Source: Aromatoleum bremense (GTDB lineage Bacteria; Pseudomonadota; Gammaproteobacteria; Burkholderiales; Rhodocyclaceae). From it: a stretch of 64,000 bases of DNA. Below the pieces are notes generated by a model. The model was not told where the DNA came from. It saw nothing but the letters and a program-made list of their open reading frames with translations, and did not search any database. The position numbers were made by a program, and so were the translations under genes. Of this stretch, positions 54,227-63,396 are shown piece by piece. Each line of letters starts with the position of its first letter. Positions within the stretch are counted from its first letter, which is position 1. Where the stretch lies: positions 4,092,001 through 4,156,000 of the forward strand of contig NZ_CP059467.1 in the NCBI RefSeq assembly GCF_017894365.1, given 5' to 3'.

Positions 54227-57200
54227 TCAATGGCTCTTGTGATCGAGCCTTTTCCGGCTGCGCAGGAAGTCCACAACCTGGTCGGGGGGCAGCGGCCGGC
54301 TGATCAGGTAGCCCTGCAGCTCGTTGCATTTGAACAGGCGCAGGAACTTCGCCTGTTCCTCCTCCTCGACGCCCTCGGCGATCACCTTGAGATCCAGCGA
54401 ATGGGCAAGCGAGATGATCGTCGCCACGATCGTCATGCTCTCGGGCGTCGTCGCCATGGTCTCGATGAAGGACTTGTCGATCTTCAGGGCGCCGACCGGC
54501 AGCTTCGCGAGGTAGCCCAGAGACGAGTACCCGGTGCCGAAATCGTCGATCGCGATATCTCCGCCCATGAGCCGGATCTCGGTCAGCTTCGCGATGTTTT
54601 CCTGCATCTCCGTCATCACCATGCTCTCGGTGATCTCGAGATCCACATGCCGCGCATCGCCATTGGCTTCCTCGATCGCGCAGCGCACGGATTCGACGAA
54701 GTTCTTCTGCTGCAACTGGATCGCGGACACGTTGACGGCAATGCGAGGCGGTTCGATCCCCGTTTTCCGCCAGTCATGCGCGTCAGCCAGCGCCTTGCGG
54801 ATCGCCCATAGCCCCACCTGCAGGATCATGCCGGTCTCTTCAAGGATCGGAATGAACTTGTCCGGCTGCACCAGGCCGACCGTCGGGTCGTTCCACCGCA
54901 TCAGGGCTTCGAGTCCGGTGACGAGGCCGGTTGCCCCGGACACTTTCGGCTGGTAATGGAGCACGAATTCGTCGCGCTCGAGGGCCTGGCGCAGGCGGTT
55001 TTCGAGCATCAGCGATTCGGCCACGCGGGCGTTCATTTCCGGCCCGTAGAACAGGTAATTCATCCCCGAACCCTTGGCCTTGCGCAACGCCGCCTCGGCA
55101 TTCCTGAGCACGGTATCGGCGTCCTGGTCTTCGTCGGTCGCGACCGCGATCCCGGCCGACGCGGCCACGCGCAATTCGTGCTCGCCGACGACGATCGAGC
55201 TGCTGAACACGTCGACGGCGAGCTGTTCGATCAGGTGCGCGATTTCGGTGACCTGCCGGTTGTCGCTGACGATGCCGGCGAAGTGGTCGACGGCGATGCG
55301 GGCGACGTCCATCGGATTGGGCCAGGCTGCGCTCAGCCGCTGCCCGACCTCGCGCAGCACCGCGTCGCCGATCTGGCGGCCGAAGGTTTCATTGATGTTG
55401 CGGAAGCGGTGAATGTTCCACACCACGACCGCGACGCGCTCGCCCGGGTGCTGCCGGACACTTTGCAGCGCCTGGGTCAGGTGTTCGAGCAGATGGGCGC
55501 GATTCGGCATGCCGGTGAGGAGATCGTGGTACGCGACGAATGCGAGACGGTCCTTCTTCGCGATGAATTCGAGCGCGAACGACACGTCGCCGGCGAGCTC
55601 TCCGAGGAGCTGCAGTTCGTCGCCGGCGAAAAAGCCGGGCTCCGGGGCATAAAGCACCAGCACCGCCGCGACCTTCCCTTCGGAAAAAAGCGGCAGCGCG
55701 ATTTTCGAGCGGTATCCGTAGCGCTGCGCTTCGGACAATCCTGTCATGCTCACACCTGATGCCGGTATGTCGTTGATGAACACCGGAACCCCGGCGCGCA
55801 CCGCCTCTCCGACCGGATCGCGGGTTTCTCCCGCAGTGGAGGCGGCGAGTTCCCGGGCCGCAACCGCGTCGTCGCCTCCAGCCCACGCCACCGGAGTGAC
55901 TTGCATCGTCGCCGGGTCGAGTTCGCCGATCCACGCGATGCCGAACTCCCCGGCATCGACGGCGATGCGGCAAGCCTCATCGAACAGCGCGTCGCGGCTG
56001 TGAATGCGCACGATCGCGGAGTTGATGCCGCTCAGGACGGCATACACGCGCGTGAGGCGGCGAATGCGCTGTTGCTGCTCGCTGCGTTCGAGAAACTGCC
56101 CGATCTGGCCGCCCAGCGAAGCCAGCGTATCGGTCAGCCGCGAATCTTCATCCTGATATTCGCGGCTGAAGACTTCGAGCACCCCCGCGACCTCCCCGCG
56201 CACGACGATCGGAAACGCGCCTCCCGAGCGCAGCCCCGCGTCGAGTGCCTCGAGGGACCAGGTGCAACCGAGACTCGGTTCGATTCGCGCACGCCACAGC
56301 GGCCGACGCGACGACCAGACGTTGCCGGGAGCCCCCCTGTCCGGTTCGAGCACCATCCGGCATGTCTTCGCCACCCATTCGCCGCACAGTTCCGTTGGCT
56401 GGCACCACGCCCCAAAGCAGCGCAGTAAGCCCGCGCGTTCATCCACCTTCCACAACGCGCCCGCCGCGAACTCGAGCTTTGCGCAGATCGCCTGCAATAC
56501 CTTCAGCGCGACTTCGTCGAAGCTCACCGCTTCACCGAGGATGCGCGCCACCTCGTATTGCGCGCTCAAATGCCGCTGCGCGCGTTCTCGCGCCACGATC
56601 TCCACTTCGAGTTCGAGGGCATGCCGGCTTACCTGCCGGTACAGGCTGCCGTTCTCGTAGATCCGTCCGACCTGCGCGGCGAGGATGCGCAGCAATTTCT
56701 CGTCGTCCGCGGTGAAACCGCCCTCCCCCTGCTTGTTGCCGAGGCATAGCCAGCCGTAAACCTTGGTCAGCGACGTGAGCGGTGCGGCGAGGACGGAACG
56801 CAGTGGCGGATACTCTGCCGGCAGGCCGGTTTCCACGCCGCGCTCGGCGGGAAATTCGTAACGCTCGGCCTGTTGCTCGCGATAGACCCGGCCGAGCAGG
56901 CCCTCATCCAGTTGCGCCGCTCCCATCGTCGCGACAACTTCCGGCGAAATGCCGGAATGAACGGTGTAGGCCAGCGCCTCGCTGTCCGTACAGCGTGCGA
57001 CGAGGCTCCCATAGTCCGCGCCGATGAGCTGCCGGGCCCGCTTGCAGACGTGGTCGAGCAGTTGAGCCAGATCGCGCTGCGACGCGAGTTGCAGATTGAG
57101 CTCGATCAGCGCCTCGAGCTTGGCGCTTGCCGCCTGCAGCTCCGCGACTTTCTCTGCGAGCTTGCCAGTCATCAGGTGCAGGTGCCGGCGATCGAACTCG

Positions 57201-57601
57201 GGCTCCGGGAGCGTCACGGCCAGCATGCTGGCCGGCTGTTCGAGGGCTTTCGTCACAACCCGGATGACATCTTCCGGGTCGGACGGCTTGGTCAGGATAT
57301 CGACGACTCCGCACGCCTTCGCGAGCCGTTGCGCGTCGTCCTCGAGATAGTAGGCGGTGTAGAAGATCACCGGCGTCTCGGTGATCGCCGCATCGGCGCG
57401 CAACTGCCGCACAAATTCATAGCCATCCACCTTCGGCATCAGGATGTCGCAAATCACCAATGCAGGCTTTTCCTCACGCACCAGTCGAAGCGCCTCCGCG
57501 CCGTCCGCTGCCTCGATGACGCGATGATTCAAGGCCTTGAGAATCGTCGCTAGCAACTCCCGGTTGTCAGGCATGTCATCGACGACGGCGATAGTAGCCA
57601 T
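54227..57601 (-). CDS. REC-GAF-GAF-GAF-GGDEF-EAL signalling protein (probable c-di-GMP phosphodiesterase)
   Basis: A 1124-residue soluble protein starting at MATIAVVDDMPDNRE. The receiver (1-120) has its phosphoacceptor in LVICDILMPKVDG. Three GAF-like domains follow (about 180-330, 360-510 and 530-680). The GGDEF domain (about 690-850) is degenerate: the signature reads AVDHF. The EAL domain (about 865-1115) keeps EALMRW, ITESMV, DDFGTGYSS and EGVEEE, so it should hydrolyse c-di-GMP. It is the last gene of a kinase - receiver - output operon and is probably controlled by phosphorylation from that kinase. Confidence 0.93.
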   Translation of the reverse strand: MATIAVVDDMPDNRELLATILKALNHRVIEAADGAEALRLVREEKPALVICDILMPKVDGYEFVRQLRADAAITETPVIFYTAYYLEDDAQRLAKACGVVDILTKPSDPEDVIRVVTKALEQPASMLAVTLPEPEFDRRHLHLMTGKLAEKVAELQAASAKLEALIELNLQLASQRDLAQLLDHVCKRARQLIGADYGSLVARCTDSEALAYTVHSGISPEVVATMGAAQLDEGLLGRVYREQQAERYEFPAERGVETGLPAEYPPLRSVLAAPLTSLTKVYGWLCLGNKQGEGGFTADDEKLLRILAAQVGRIYENGSLYRQVSRHALELEVEIVARERAQRHLSAQYEVARILGEAVSFDEVALKVLQAICAKLEFAAGALWKVDERAGLLRCFGAWCQPTELCGEWVAKTCRMVLEPDRGAPGNVWSSRRPLWRARIEPSLGCTWSLEALDAGLRSGGAFPIVVRGEVAGVLEVFSREYQDEDSRLTDTLASLGGQIGQFLERSEQQQRIRRLTRVYAVLSGINSAIVRIHSRDALFDEACRIAVDAGEFGIAWIGELDPATMQVTPVAWAGGDDAVAARELAASTAGETRDPVGEAVRAGVPVFINDIPASGVSMTGLSEAQRYGYRSKIALPLFSEGKVAAVLVLYAPEPGFFAGDELQLLGELAGDVSFALEFIAKKDRLAFVAYHDLLTGMPNRAHLLEHLTQALQSVRQHPGERVAVVVWNIHRFRNINETFGRQIGDAVLREVGQRLSAAWPNPMDVARIAVDHFAGIVSDNRQVTEIAHLIEQLAVDVFSSSIVVGEHELRVAASAGIAVATDEDQDADTVLRNAEAALRKAKGSGMNYLFYGPEMNARVAESLMLENRLRQALERDEFVLHYQPKVSGATGLVTGLEALMRWNDPTVGLVQPDKFIPILEETGMILQVGLWAIRKALADAHDWRKTGIEPPRIAVNVSAIQLQQKNFVESVRCAIEEANGDARHVDLEITESMVMTEMQENIAKLTEIRLMGGDIAIDDFGTGYSSLGYLAKLPVGALKIDKSFIETMATTPESMTIVATIISLAHSLDLKVIAEGVEEEEQAKFLRLFKCNELQGYLISRPLPPDQVVDFLRSRKRLDHKSH

Positions 57602-57621
57602 GCTCGAGTACCGTCCTCCAA

Positions 57622-58017
57622 TCACCGGCCGCCATGCTGCTTGCGCAGCGACAGCGGCAGATACTGTTCGATCAGTGCGACGAACTCTTCCGGCTCGATC
57701 GGTTTCGACAGATAACCGTCGAACCCCGCGGCAAGCACCTGCTCCCGGTCTCCGATCATCGAAAACGCGGTAACTGCGACCACCGGGATGGCCGACAGGG
57801 CGGGCTCGCTCTTGAGCTGCCTCACCACTTCATAGCCGTTCTTCTTCGGCATCTGGAGGTCGCAGATGATCAGGTCCGGCGTGTCGCGGCGCGCGAGATC
57901 GAGCGCCGCCTCCCCGTCCTCGGCCGAAAGGATGTCGTAACCGTTTGCCGCGAGAAGGTAGCGCAGCAGTTCCAGGCTGGCAGGATGATCTTCCGCGATC
58001 AGTATTCGTGCAGTCAC
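57622..58017 (-). CDS. single-domain response regulator (CheY-like receiver)
   Basis: A 131-residue receiver domain without output domain. The acidic pocket (AEDH), phosphoacceptor in LIICDLQMPKKNG, the T/A site (VAVTAFS) and the lysine in YLSKPIEPEE are present. The start is GTG, three bases after the kinase stop, so it is coupled to it. It may be a phosphate sink or a shuttle between the kinase and the large REC-EAL protein encoded 20 bases downstream. Confidence 0.9.
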   Translation of the reverse strand: MTARILIAEDHPASLELLRYLLAANGYDILSAEDGEAALDLARRDTPDLIICDLQMPKKNGYEVVRQLKSEPALSAIPVVAVTAFSMIGDREQVLAAGFDGYLSKPIEPEEFVALIEQYLPLSLRKQHGGR

Positions 58018-58020
58018 TTT

Positions 58021-59499
58021 TCAGGGCTCCGGCAAAGTCAGGGTGAAGACGCTGCCTGTACCCAGCGTGCTCGTACAATTCAGCTCGCCCCCGAGCAGCG
58101 CGGCGAGCTTGCGACTCAGATGCAGTCCGAGACCGGTGCCTTCGACTCCCTTTGTCCGCGACGCCTGCCCCTGGACGAAGGCTTCGAACAACGAGGAAAG
58201 CTCCTGCTCTCCGATTCCCGGTCCGGTATCGCTGACCAACAGCACAAGCCTGCGCTTTTCGCCCGAATCGTCGAGCGCCAGGTCGATCCGGACGCTGCCG
58301 TGCAGGGTGAACTTTATGGCGTTGCCAACGAGATTAATAATAATTTGACTCAGGGTGCGCCGATCGGTTTCGAAGACGATCGCTTCGACCGGCATCGCGA
58401 CGATCAGTTCGAGCCCCTTTGACAGCGCCTGCGGGCGCAGCGAAGCAGCGATTTCGCCGACCAGCGCGCCGCAGTCGGTCGGCTCGAAATTGAGTTCGAC
58501 CTTGCCGGCCTCGATCTTCGCGAGATTCAGCAAATCGTTGATCAGCGCCAGCAAGTGGCGCGCGTTGTTGCGGACGATCTCGAGCTGACGGGTCTGTTCG
58601 GAATTGAGCTCGCCCGGCAGCTTCATCAGCAGCGTGCCGGTGAAGCCGATGACGGCGTTGAGCGGCGTGCGCAGCTCATGGCTCATGCTGGCAAGGAAGC
58701 GGTCCTTCGCGCGGTTGGCCGCGAGTAGTTCGAGATTCTTTTCCTGCAGCGCCTGCTCGAAACCCCTGCGCTCGCTGACGTCGCGGATCGCACTCATGAC
58801 GACCGGCGTTTCCTCGGTCTTCAGCGGGCTCAGGCTGATCTCGACGGGAAATTCCGCTCCGTCCTTGCGCAAGCCGTACAGTTCCAGCCCCGCGCCCATC
58901 GCCCGGGTGCGGGGAGCCGAAAAATAATGCGACCGGTGGCCCTTGTGCGCGGCGCGAAAACGCTGCGGCAGGAGGTCCTCGATCGGGCGCGCGCGCAGTT
59001 CGTTGGGATCGTAGCCGAAGAGCCGCTCGGCCTGCCTGTTCGCGATCAGGATGTGGCCCGTAGGATTGACGATGAGGATGCCGTCGGGCATCGAATCGAG
59101 CAGTTCCCGGAACTTCGATTCGAGCGACTTGCTGTCGCGTTGCACTTTCAGCTGTGTGACGTCTTTTTCCGAGAATAGCAGGTACAGTTCGCCCGGCGCC
59201 CCCTGCCCGACCTTGCCTGAAATGACGACGTACATTAGCGTGCCGTCGTTGCGCCGGCGCAAGGCCTCGAAGGTGCCGCGCCCGCGTTCGCTCGTTTCGG
59301 CGATGAAATGGTCTTGCTCCGCATCGCTGCCCGGCACTGTCACGAGCTCGTGGATCCTCGTGCCGATAGCTTCTGTGCGCGAGTAGCCGAACATCCGTTC
59401 GGCGCCGTCGTTCCACTCCAGCACCTTGCCCGCGTGATCGAGCATCATCAGCGCATCGGGGTCATCCGCGATCCATCTGTAATCGACCTGGTCGGGCAT
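58021..59499 (-). CDS. soluble PAS-PAS histidine kinase
   Basis: A 492-residue kinase without membrane segments. The ATG at 59499 follows a GGAGGG site. Two PAS domains (about 8-125 with WNDGAERMFGYSRTEAIGTR, and 130-260 with LLDSMPDGILIVNPTGHIL) are followed by an H box MSHELRTPLNAVIGF (about residue 275) and an ATPase domain with N box IIINLVGNAIKFT, DTGPGIGEQEL and GTGLGLHLSRKLAALL. It heads the operon of kinase, receiver and REC-GAF-EAL protein and probably senses an internal signal such as redox state. Confidence 0.92.
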   Translation of the reverse strand: MPDQVDYRWIADDPDALMMLDHAGKVLEWNDGAERMFGYSRTEAIGTRIHELVTVPGSDAEQDHFIAETSERGRGTFEALRRRNDGTLMYVVISGKVGQGAPGELYLLFSEKDVTQLKVQRDSKSLESKFRELLDSMPDGILIVNPTGHILIANRQAERLFGYDPNELRARPIEDLLPQRFRAAHKGHRSHYFSAPRTRAMGAGLELYGLRKDGAEFPVEISLSPLKTEETPVVMSAIRDVSERRGFEQALQEKNLELLAANRAKDRFLASMSHELRTPLNAVIGFTGTLLMKLPGELNSEQTRQLEIVRNNARHLLALINDLLNLAKIEAGKVELNFEPTDCGALVGEIAASLRPQALSKGLELIVAMPVEAIVFETDRRTLSQIIINLVGNAIKFTLHGSVRIDLALDDSGEKRRLVLLVSDTGPGIGEQELSSLFEAFVQGQASRTKGVEGTGLGLHLSRKLAALLGGELNCTSTLGTGSVFTLTLPEP

Positions 59500-59651
59500 T
59501 GCTCCCTCCAAAAGGTGGCACGCCGGCCGCGAGGGGACCCCCTGCTGGAAAGCGAACCGCGGCCGTGGTGCACAGCTTATTCAGAAACGGGACGGCAGAC
59601 CGTAACAAATCACCGCCCCGCGGATGAGGTGAGGCGAGGCGCGAGCGATCG

Positions 59652-61022
59652 TCAGCCTTCGAGTTCGCGAGCGCGGTCGATCGCCTCCTCGATGCGATCG
59701 ACCGCGATCACCCGCATGTCGCCGAGCGGCTGACGCGGAGCGTTCGCCTTGGGGATGATCGCGGCGGTGAAGCCGAGCTTCGCCGCTTCCCGGAGCCGCT
59801 CCTGGCCGCGCGGCGCGGGACGGATTTCGCCCGCCAGCCCGACCTCGCCGAATACCACCAGTTCGCGCGGCAGCGGGCGGTTGCGCAGCGACGACACGAT
59901 CGCCAGCAATACCGCCAGATCCGCGGCAGGCTCGGCGATTTTCACCCCACCCACCGCGTTGACGAACACGTCCTGATCGAAGCACACGACCCCGGCGTGC
60001 CGGTGCAGCACGGCGAGGAGCATCGCCAGCCGGTTCTGTTCGAGGCCGACCGACAGCCGGCGCGGATTCGGGCTGTGCGCCCCGTCGACGAGCGCCTGGA
60101 TCTCGACGAGCAGCGGACGCGTGCCTTCCTGCGTGACCAGCACGCAGCTGCCCGACACCTGCTGGCTATGCTGCGACAGGAAAAGCGCCGATGGATTGCT
60201 GACGCCGCGCAGCCCGCGCTCGGTCATCGCGAACACGCCCAGTTCATTGACCGCGCCAAAGCGATTCTTGAACGCGCGCACCAGGCGAAAGCTCGAATGG
60301 GTGTCGCCTTCGAAGTACAGCACGGTGTCGACCATATGCTCGAGCACGCGCGGGCCGGCAAGGGTGCCGTCCTTCGTCACGTGGCCGACCATGATCATGC
60401 AGGTGCCGCTCTGCTTCGCGTGGCGGGTCAGCTGCGCGGCGCATTCGCGCACCTGCGCGACCGAGCCGGGCGCCGACTGCAGCACTTCGGAATACACCGT
60501 CTGGATCGAGTCGATCACCACGATGCGCGGGCGTTCGTCCCGTAGCATCGCCAGGATCCGCTCCAGGTTGATCTCCGCGAGCAGTTGCAACCCAGCGGGA
60601 TCGAGTTGCAGGCGCTGCGCGCGCAGCGCCACCTGTTCGCCCGACTCCTCGCCGCTGACGTAGATCGCCTTGTGCCGGGCGGCCAGCACCGACAGCGCCT
60701 GCAGCAGCAGCGTCGATTTGCCAATGCCGGGGTCGCCGCCGATCAGCACGACGCCGCCCGCCACCAGCCCGCCGCCCAGCACCCGGTCGAACTCGTCGAT
60801 CCCGGTAGGGGTGCGCGGCTCTTCGCGCGGCTCGAGATCGGCCAGCGTCTGCAGTTGCGCAGTACTGCCGGCCAGCGCCGCAAAACGACTGCCACCGCCG
60901 CCGGCTTCGGCCACGGTTTCGACGAGCGTGTTCCACGCCTTGCACTGCGGGCACTGCCCCTGCCAGCGCGGCGCCTGCGCGCCGCATTCGGTGCAGCTGA
61001 AGACCGTCTTCGCTTTTGCCAT
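59652..61022 (-). CDS. radA: RadA, DNA repair helicase/branch-migration ATPase
   Basis: RadA (Sms) helps recombination intermediates branch-migrate. The 456-residue protein has an N-terminal C4 zinc motif (CTECGAQAPRWQGQCPQCKAW), a RecA-like ATPase with Walker A GGDPGIGKSTLLLQ, the family motif KNRFGAVNE, and a C-terminal Lon-type domain (VFGEVGLAGEIRPAPRGQER). The ATG at 61022 overlaps the LysR gene stop by one base, so the two are coupled. Confidence 0.96.
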   Translation of the reverse strand: MAKAKTVFSCTECGAQAPRWQGQCPQCKAWNTLVETVAEAGGGGSRFAALAGSTAQLQTLADLEPREEPRTPTGIDEFDRVLGGGLVAGGVVLIGGDPGIGKSTLLLQALSVLAARHKAIYVSGEESGEQVALRAQRLQLDPAGLQLLAEINLERILAMLRDERPRIVVIDSIQTVYSEVLQSAPGSVAQVRECAAQLTRHAKQSGTCMIMVGHVTKDGTLAGPRVLEHMVDTVLYFEGDTHSSFRLVRAFKNRFGAVNELGVFAMTERGLRGVSNPSALFLSQHSQQVSGSCVLVTQEGTRPLLVEIQALVDGAHSPNPRRLSVGLEQNRLAMLLAVLHRHAGVVCFDQDVFVNAVGGVKIAEPAADLAVLLAIVSSLRNRPLPRELVVFGEVGLAGEIRPAPRGQERLREAAKLGFTAAIIPKANAPRQPLGDMRVIAVDRIEEAIDRARELEG

Positions 61023-61942
61023 CACTCGCGTCCGGGCAAGGCTCTGGCCATCGCGGAGAGCTCCGCGACGGCGTGTTCCGCAAACGTCGTGATGAGGCTC
61101 GAGCGGAACTTGTCCTTCGGGATGATCACTTCGAGCGGCGTGTACTGCTTCGGTTCAAGCGGCACGGAAACCAGCCGCCCTTCCCCGATGTCGCGCTGGA
61201 TCGCGGCAAACGACGCGATCGCAAAGCCGATGCCTTCGGCAGCCAGATATTTGACGGTCGCAAGGCTGCCGAGCTCGGCGCAGATATTGACTTCGTCGAG
61301 GCCGATTCCGGCTGCGGCGAAGAACTGCTCGGCCAGTTCGCGGATCGCGTTGCCCGGATCCCGCGTAATGAAAGCATGGTCGAGCAGATCGTGCGCGGTG
61401 AGCCGCGTCTTCGACGCGAGCGGGTGTCCCGGGCGGCAGATCACGAACAATTCGTCGTGCGCGGCGGTAAAGCGTTCGATCGCCGGCTGTTCCGCCACGA
61501 TCTCGATCAGCCCGAGGTCGAGCTCCCGCGCCGCGACCCGGTCCTCCGTGAGCTGCGAATTGCCCACCACGACCCGTGGAATCACGCGCGGATATTTATG
61601 CTTGAAGCGCTCGAGCAGCTTCGGCAGCCAGTACGCGGCGATCGTCGTGCTGGTGCCGATGCTCAGCGTTCCGCCCAGTTCGTCGGTCAGCTCCGACACG
61701 CGCGACTCGAGCTCCTCCGACAGATCGAGGATCCGGTCGGCATACGCGAGCACGACTTCGCCGGCCGTCGTAAGGGTGACCTTGCCGTGCCCGCGTTCCA
61801 GCAGGCGGGTGTTGAAGTGTTCCTCGAGCTGCTTGATCTGGAACGTGACCGCCGGCTGGGTCATGAAAAGATGTTCGGCTGCGCGGGTAAATGAACCGTG
61901 CTTGGCCACCGCGCTGAATACCTGCAGCCTGCGATCTGCCAT
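61022..61942 (-). CDS. LysR-family transcriptional regulator
   Basis: The start at 61942 gives a 306-residue LysR protein; two earlier in-frame ATGs add up to 17 residues. N-terminal winged helix: RLQVFSAVAKHGSFTRAAEH and LFMTQPAVTFQIKQLEEHF. The effector-binding domain begins GGTLSIGTSTTIAAYWLPKL. This sub-type resembles regulators of sulfur or CO2 metabolism, but the effector is unknown. It is divergent from lplT by 179 bases; an ATACAGTAT dyad inside an A/T-rich tract upstream (61965-61982) may be its own binding site. It overlaps radA by one base. Confidence 0.9.
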   Translation of the reverse strand: MADRRLQVFSAVAKHGSFTRAAEHLFMTQPAVTFQIKQLEEHFNTRLLERGHGKVTLTTAGEVVLAYADRILDLSEELESRVSELTDELGGTLSIGTSTTIAAYWLPKLLERFKHKYPRVIPRVVVGNSQLTEDRVAARELDLGLIEIVAEQPAIERFTAAHDELFVICRPGHPLASKTRLTAHDLLDHAFITRDPGNAIRELAEQFFAAAGIGLDEVNICAELGSLATVKYLAAEGIGFAIASFAAIQRDIGEGRLVSVPLEPKQYTPLEVIIPKDKFRSSLITTFAEHAVAELSAMARALPGRE

Positions 61943-62121
61943 CCCCGCCTCTCCATAAGTCATGTTTATATACTGTATTAAACCACATGCCACCGCCCCG
62001 CTGGCTACCCTACCTGGTTGCGCCCGATCTCCGAACAGGGCAGGCCTTGTTTCGAATCAAAACAATTCAGCCCTGTCGTGATATAAACCGCCCTTTACTC
62101 GCGTGACGGCGCCTCCCTCCG

Positions 62122-63372
62122 ATGCCGCTCGGCTTCTACATCATCATGGCAGCGCAGTTTTTTTCCGCGCTGGCCGACAATGCCTTGCTGATCGTTGCAA
62201 TCGCGCTTCTCCGTGAAATGGCGGCCCCGGAACAATTCGAGCCGCTGCTGAAACTGTTCTTCACGGTTTCCTATGTCGCCCTCGCCGCATTCGTCGGCGC
62301 CTTCGCGGATTCGATGCCGAAGTGGCGCGTGATGCTGATCAGCAACACGATCAAGATCGGCGGGTGCCTGATGCTGTTCCTGGGTGCGCATCCGCTGCTC
62401 GCGTACGCGGTGATCGGTCTGGGCGCGGCGGCCTACTCGCCGGCGAAGTACGGCATCCTTACCGAATATCTCCCGCACCGGCTGCTGGTCGTGGCCAACG
62501 GCTGGATCGAAGGCCTGACCGTCGGCGCGATCATCCTCGGCACCGTGCTCGGCGGCCTCCTCATTCGCCCCGATGCATCGGCCTGGCTCGCGAGCCTGGA
62601 CCTGCCGCTGGTCAACGGCACATTCAGCGCCACGATCGCGGTGATCGGCCTGTTCTACGTGGCGGGCGGAATCTTCAATTTCTATATTCCCGACACCGGC
62701 GTCGACCACAAGCCGCTCAAGAACAATCCGGTCTACCTGATCCATGATTTCAACCATTGCCTGAAGCTCCTGTGGCGCGACAAGCTCGGCCAGATCTCGC
62801 TCGCGGTCACGACGCTATTCTGGGGCGCCGGGGCGACGCTCCAGTTCATCGTCATCAAGTGGGCCGAACATAACCTGGGGTTCAATCTCTCGCAGGCCTC
62901 GATGCTGCAGGGCGTGGTCGCGATCGGGGTGGCGCTGGGGGCGGTGATGGCGGCGAAGATGATCAGCCTGCGTCGTTCCGTCAGCGTGATTCCGCTGGGA
63001 ATCGCGATGGGACTCGTGGTGATGGCGATGGTCACCGTCACCCACGCGACGCTCGCGATGCTGCTGATGGTGCTCGTCGGCGCCCTCGCCGGATTTTTCG
63101 TCGTGCCGATGAATGCGCTGCTGCAGCACCGCGGCCATATCCTGATGGGCGCCGGGCACTCGATCGCGGTGCAGAACTTCAACGAGAATCTGTCGATCCT
63201 GGTGATGACCGGCCTTTATGCGGTGCTGATCATGTCGGGACTGTCGATCCACATCGTCATCGTGATGTTCGGGCTGTTCGTCGCGGGAATGATGCTGCTG
63301 GTCAAGTGCCACCACGAACGGAACCAGCGCGAATTCGATTCAGTCGCGCTGCTCGACGAACACAAGCACTGA
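62122..63372 (+). CDS. lplT: LplT-like lysophospholipid transporter (MFS)
   Basis: A 416-residue MFS protein with about 12 membrane segments, related to LplT, which flips lysophospholipids inward for re-acylation. Matching features are MAAQFFSALADNALLIVAIA at the N-terminus, AAYSPAKYGILTEYLPHRLL (family signature) and PLKNNPVYLIHDFNHCLKLL in the long central loop. No aas acyltransferase gene follows, as it does in enteric bacteria. The start at 62122 follows GGAG-like sequence at moderate distance. Confidence 0.9.
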   Translation: MPLGFYIIMAAQFFSALADNALLIVAIALLREMAAPEQFEPLLKLFFTVSYVALAAFVGAFADSMPKWRVMLISNTIKIGGCLMLFLGAHPLLAYAVIGLGAAAYSPAKYGILTEYLPHRLLVVANGWIEGLTVGAIILGTVLGGLLIRPDASAWLASLDLPLVNGTFSATIAVIGLFYVAGGIFNFYIPDTGVDHKPLKNNPVYLIHDFNHCLKLLWRDKLGQISLAVTTLFWGAGATLQFIVIKWAEHNLGFNLSQASMLQGVVAIGVALGAVMAAKMISLRRSVSVIPLGIAMGLVVMAMVTVTHATLAMLLMVLVGALAGFFVVPMNALLQHRGHILMGAGHSIAVQNFNENLSILVMTGLYAVLIMSGLSIHIVIVMFGLFVAGMMLLVKCHHERNQREFDSVALLDEHKH

Positions 63373-63396
63373 GCAAGCCCTCCGCGACTGTTTTCG

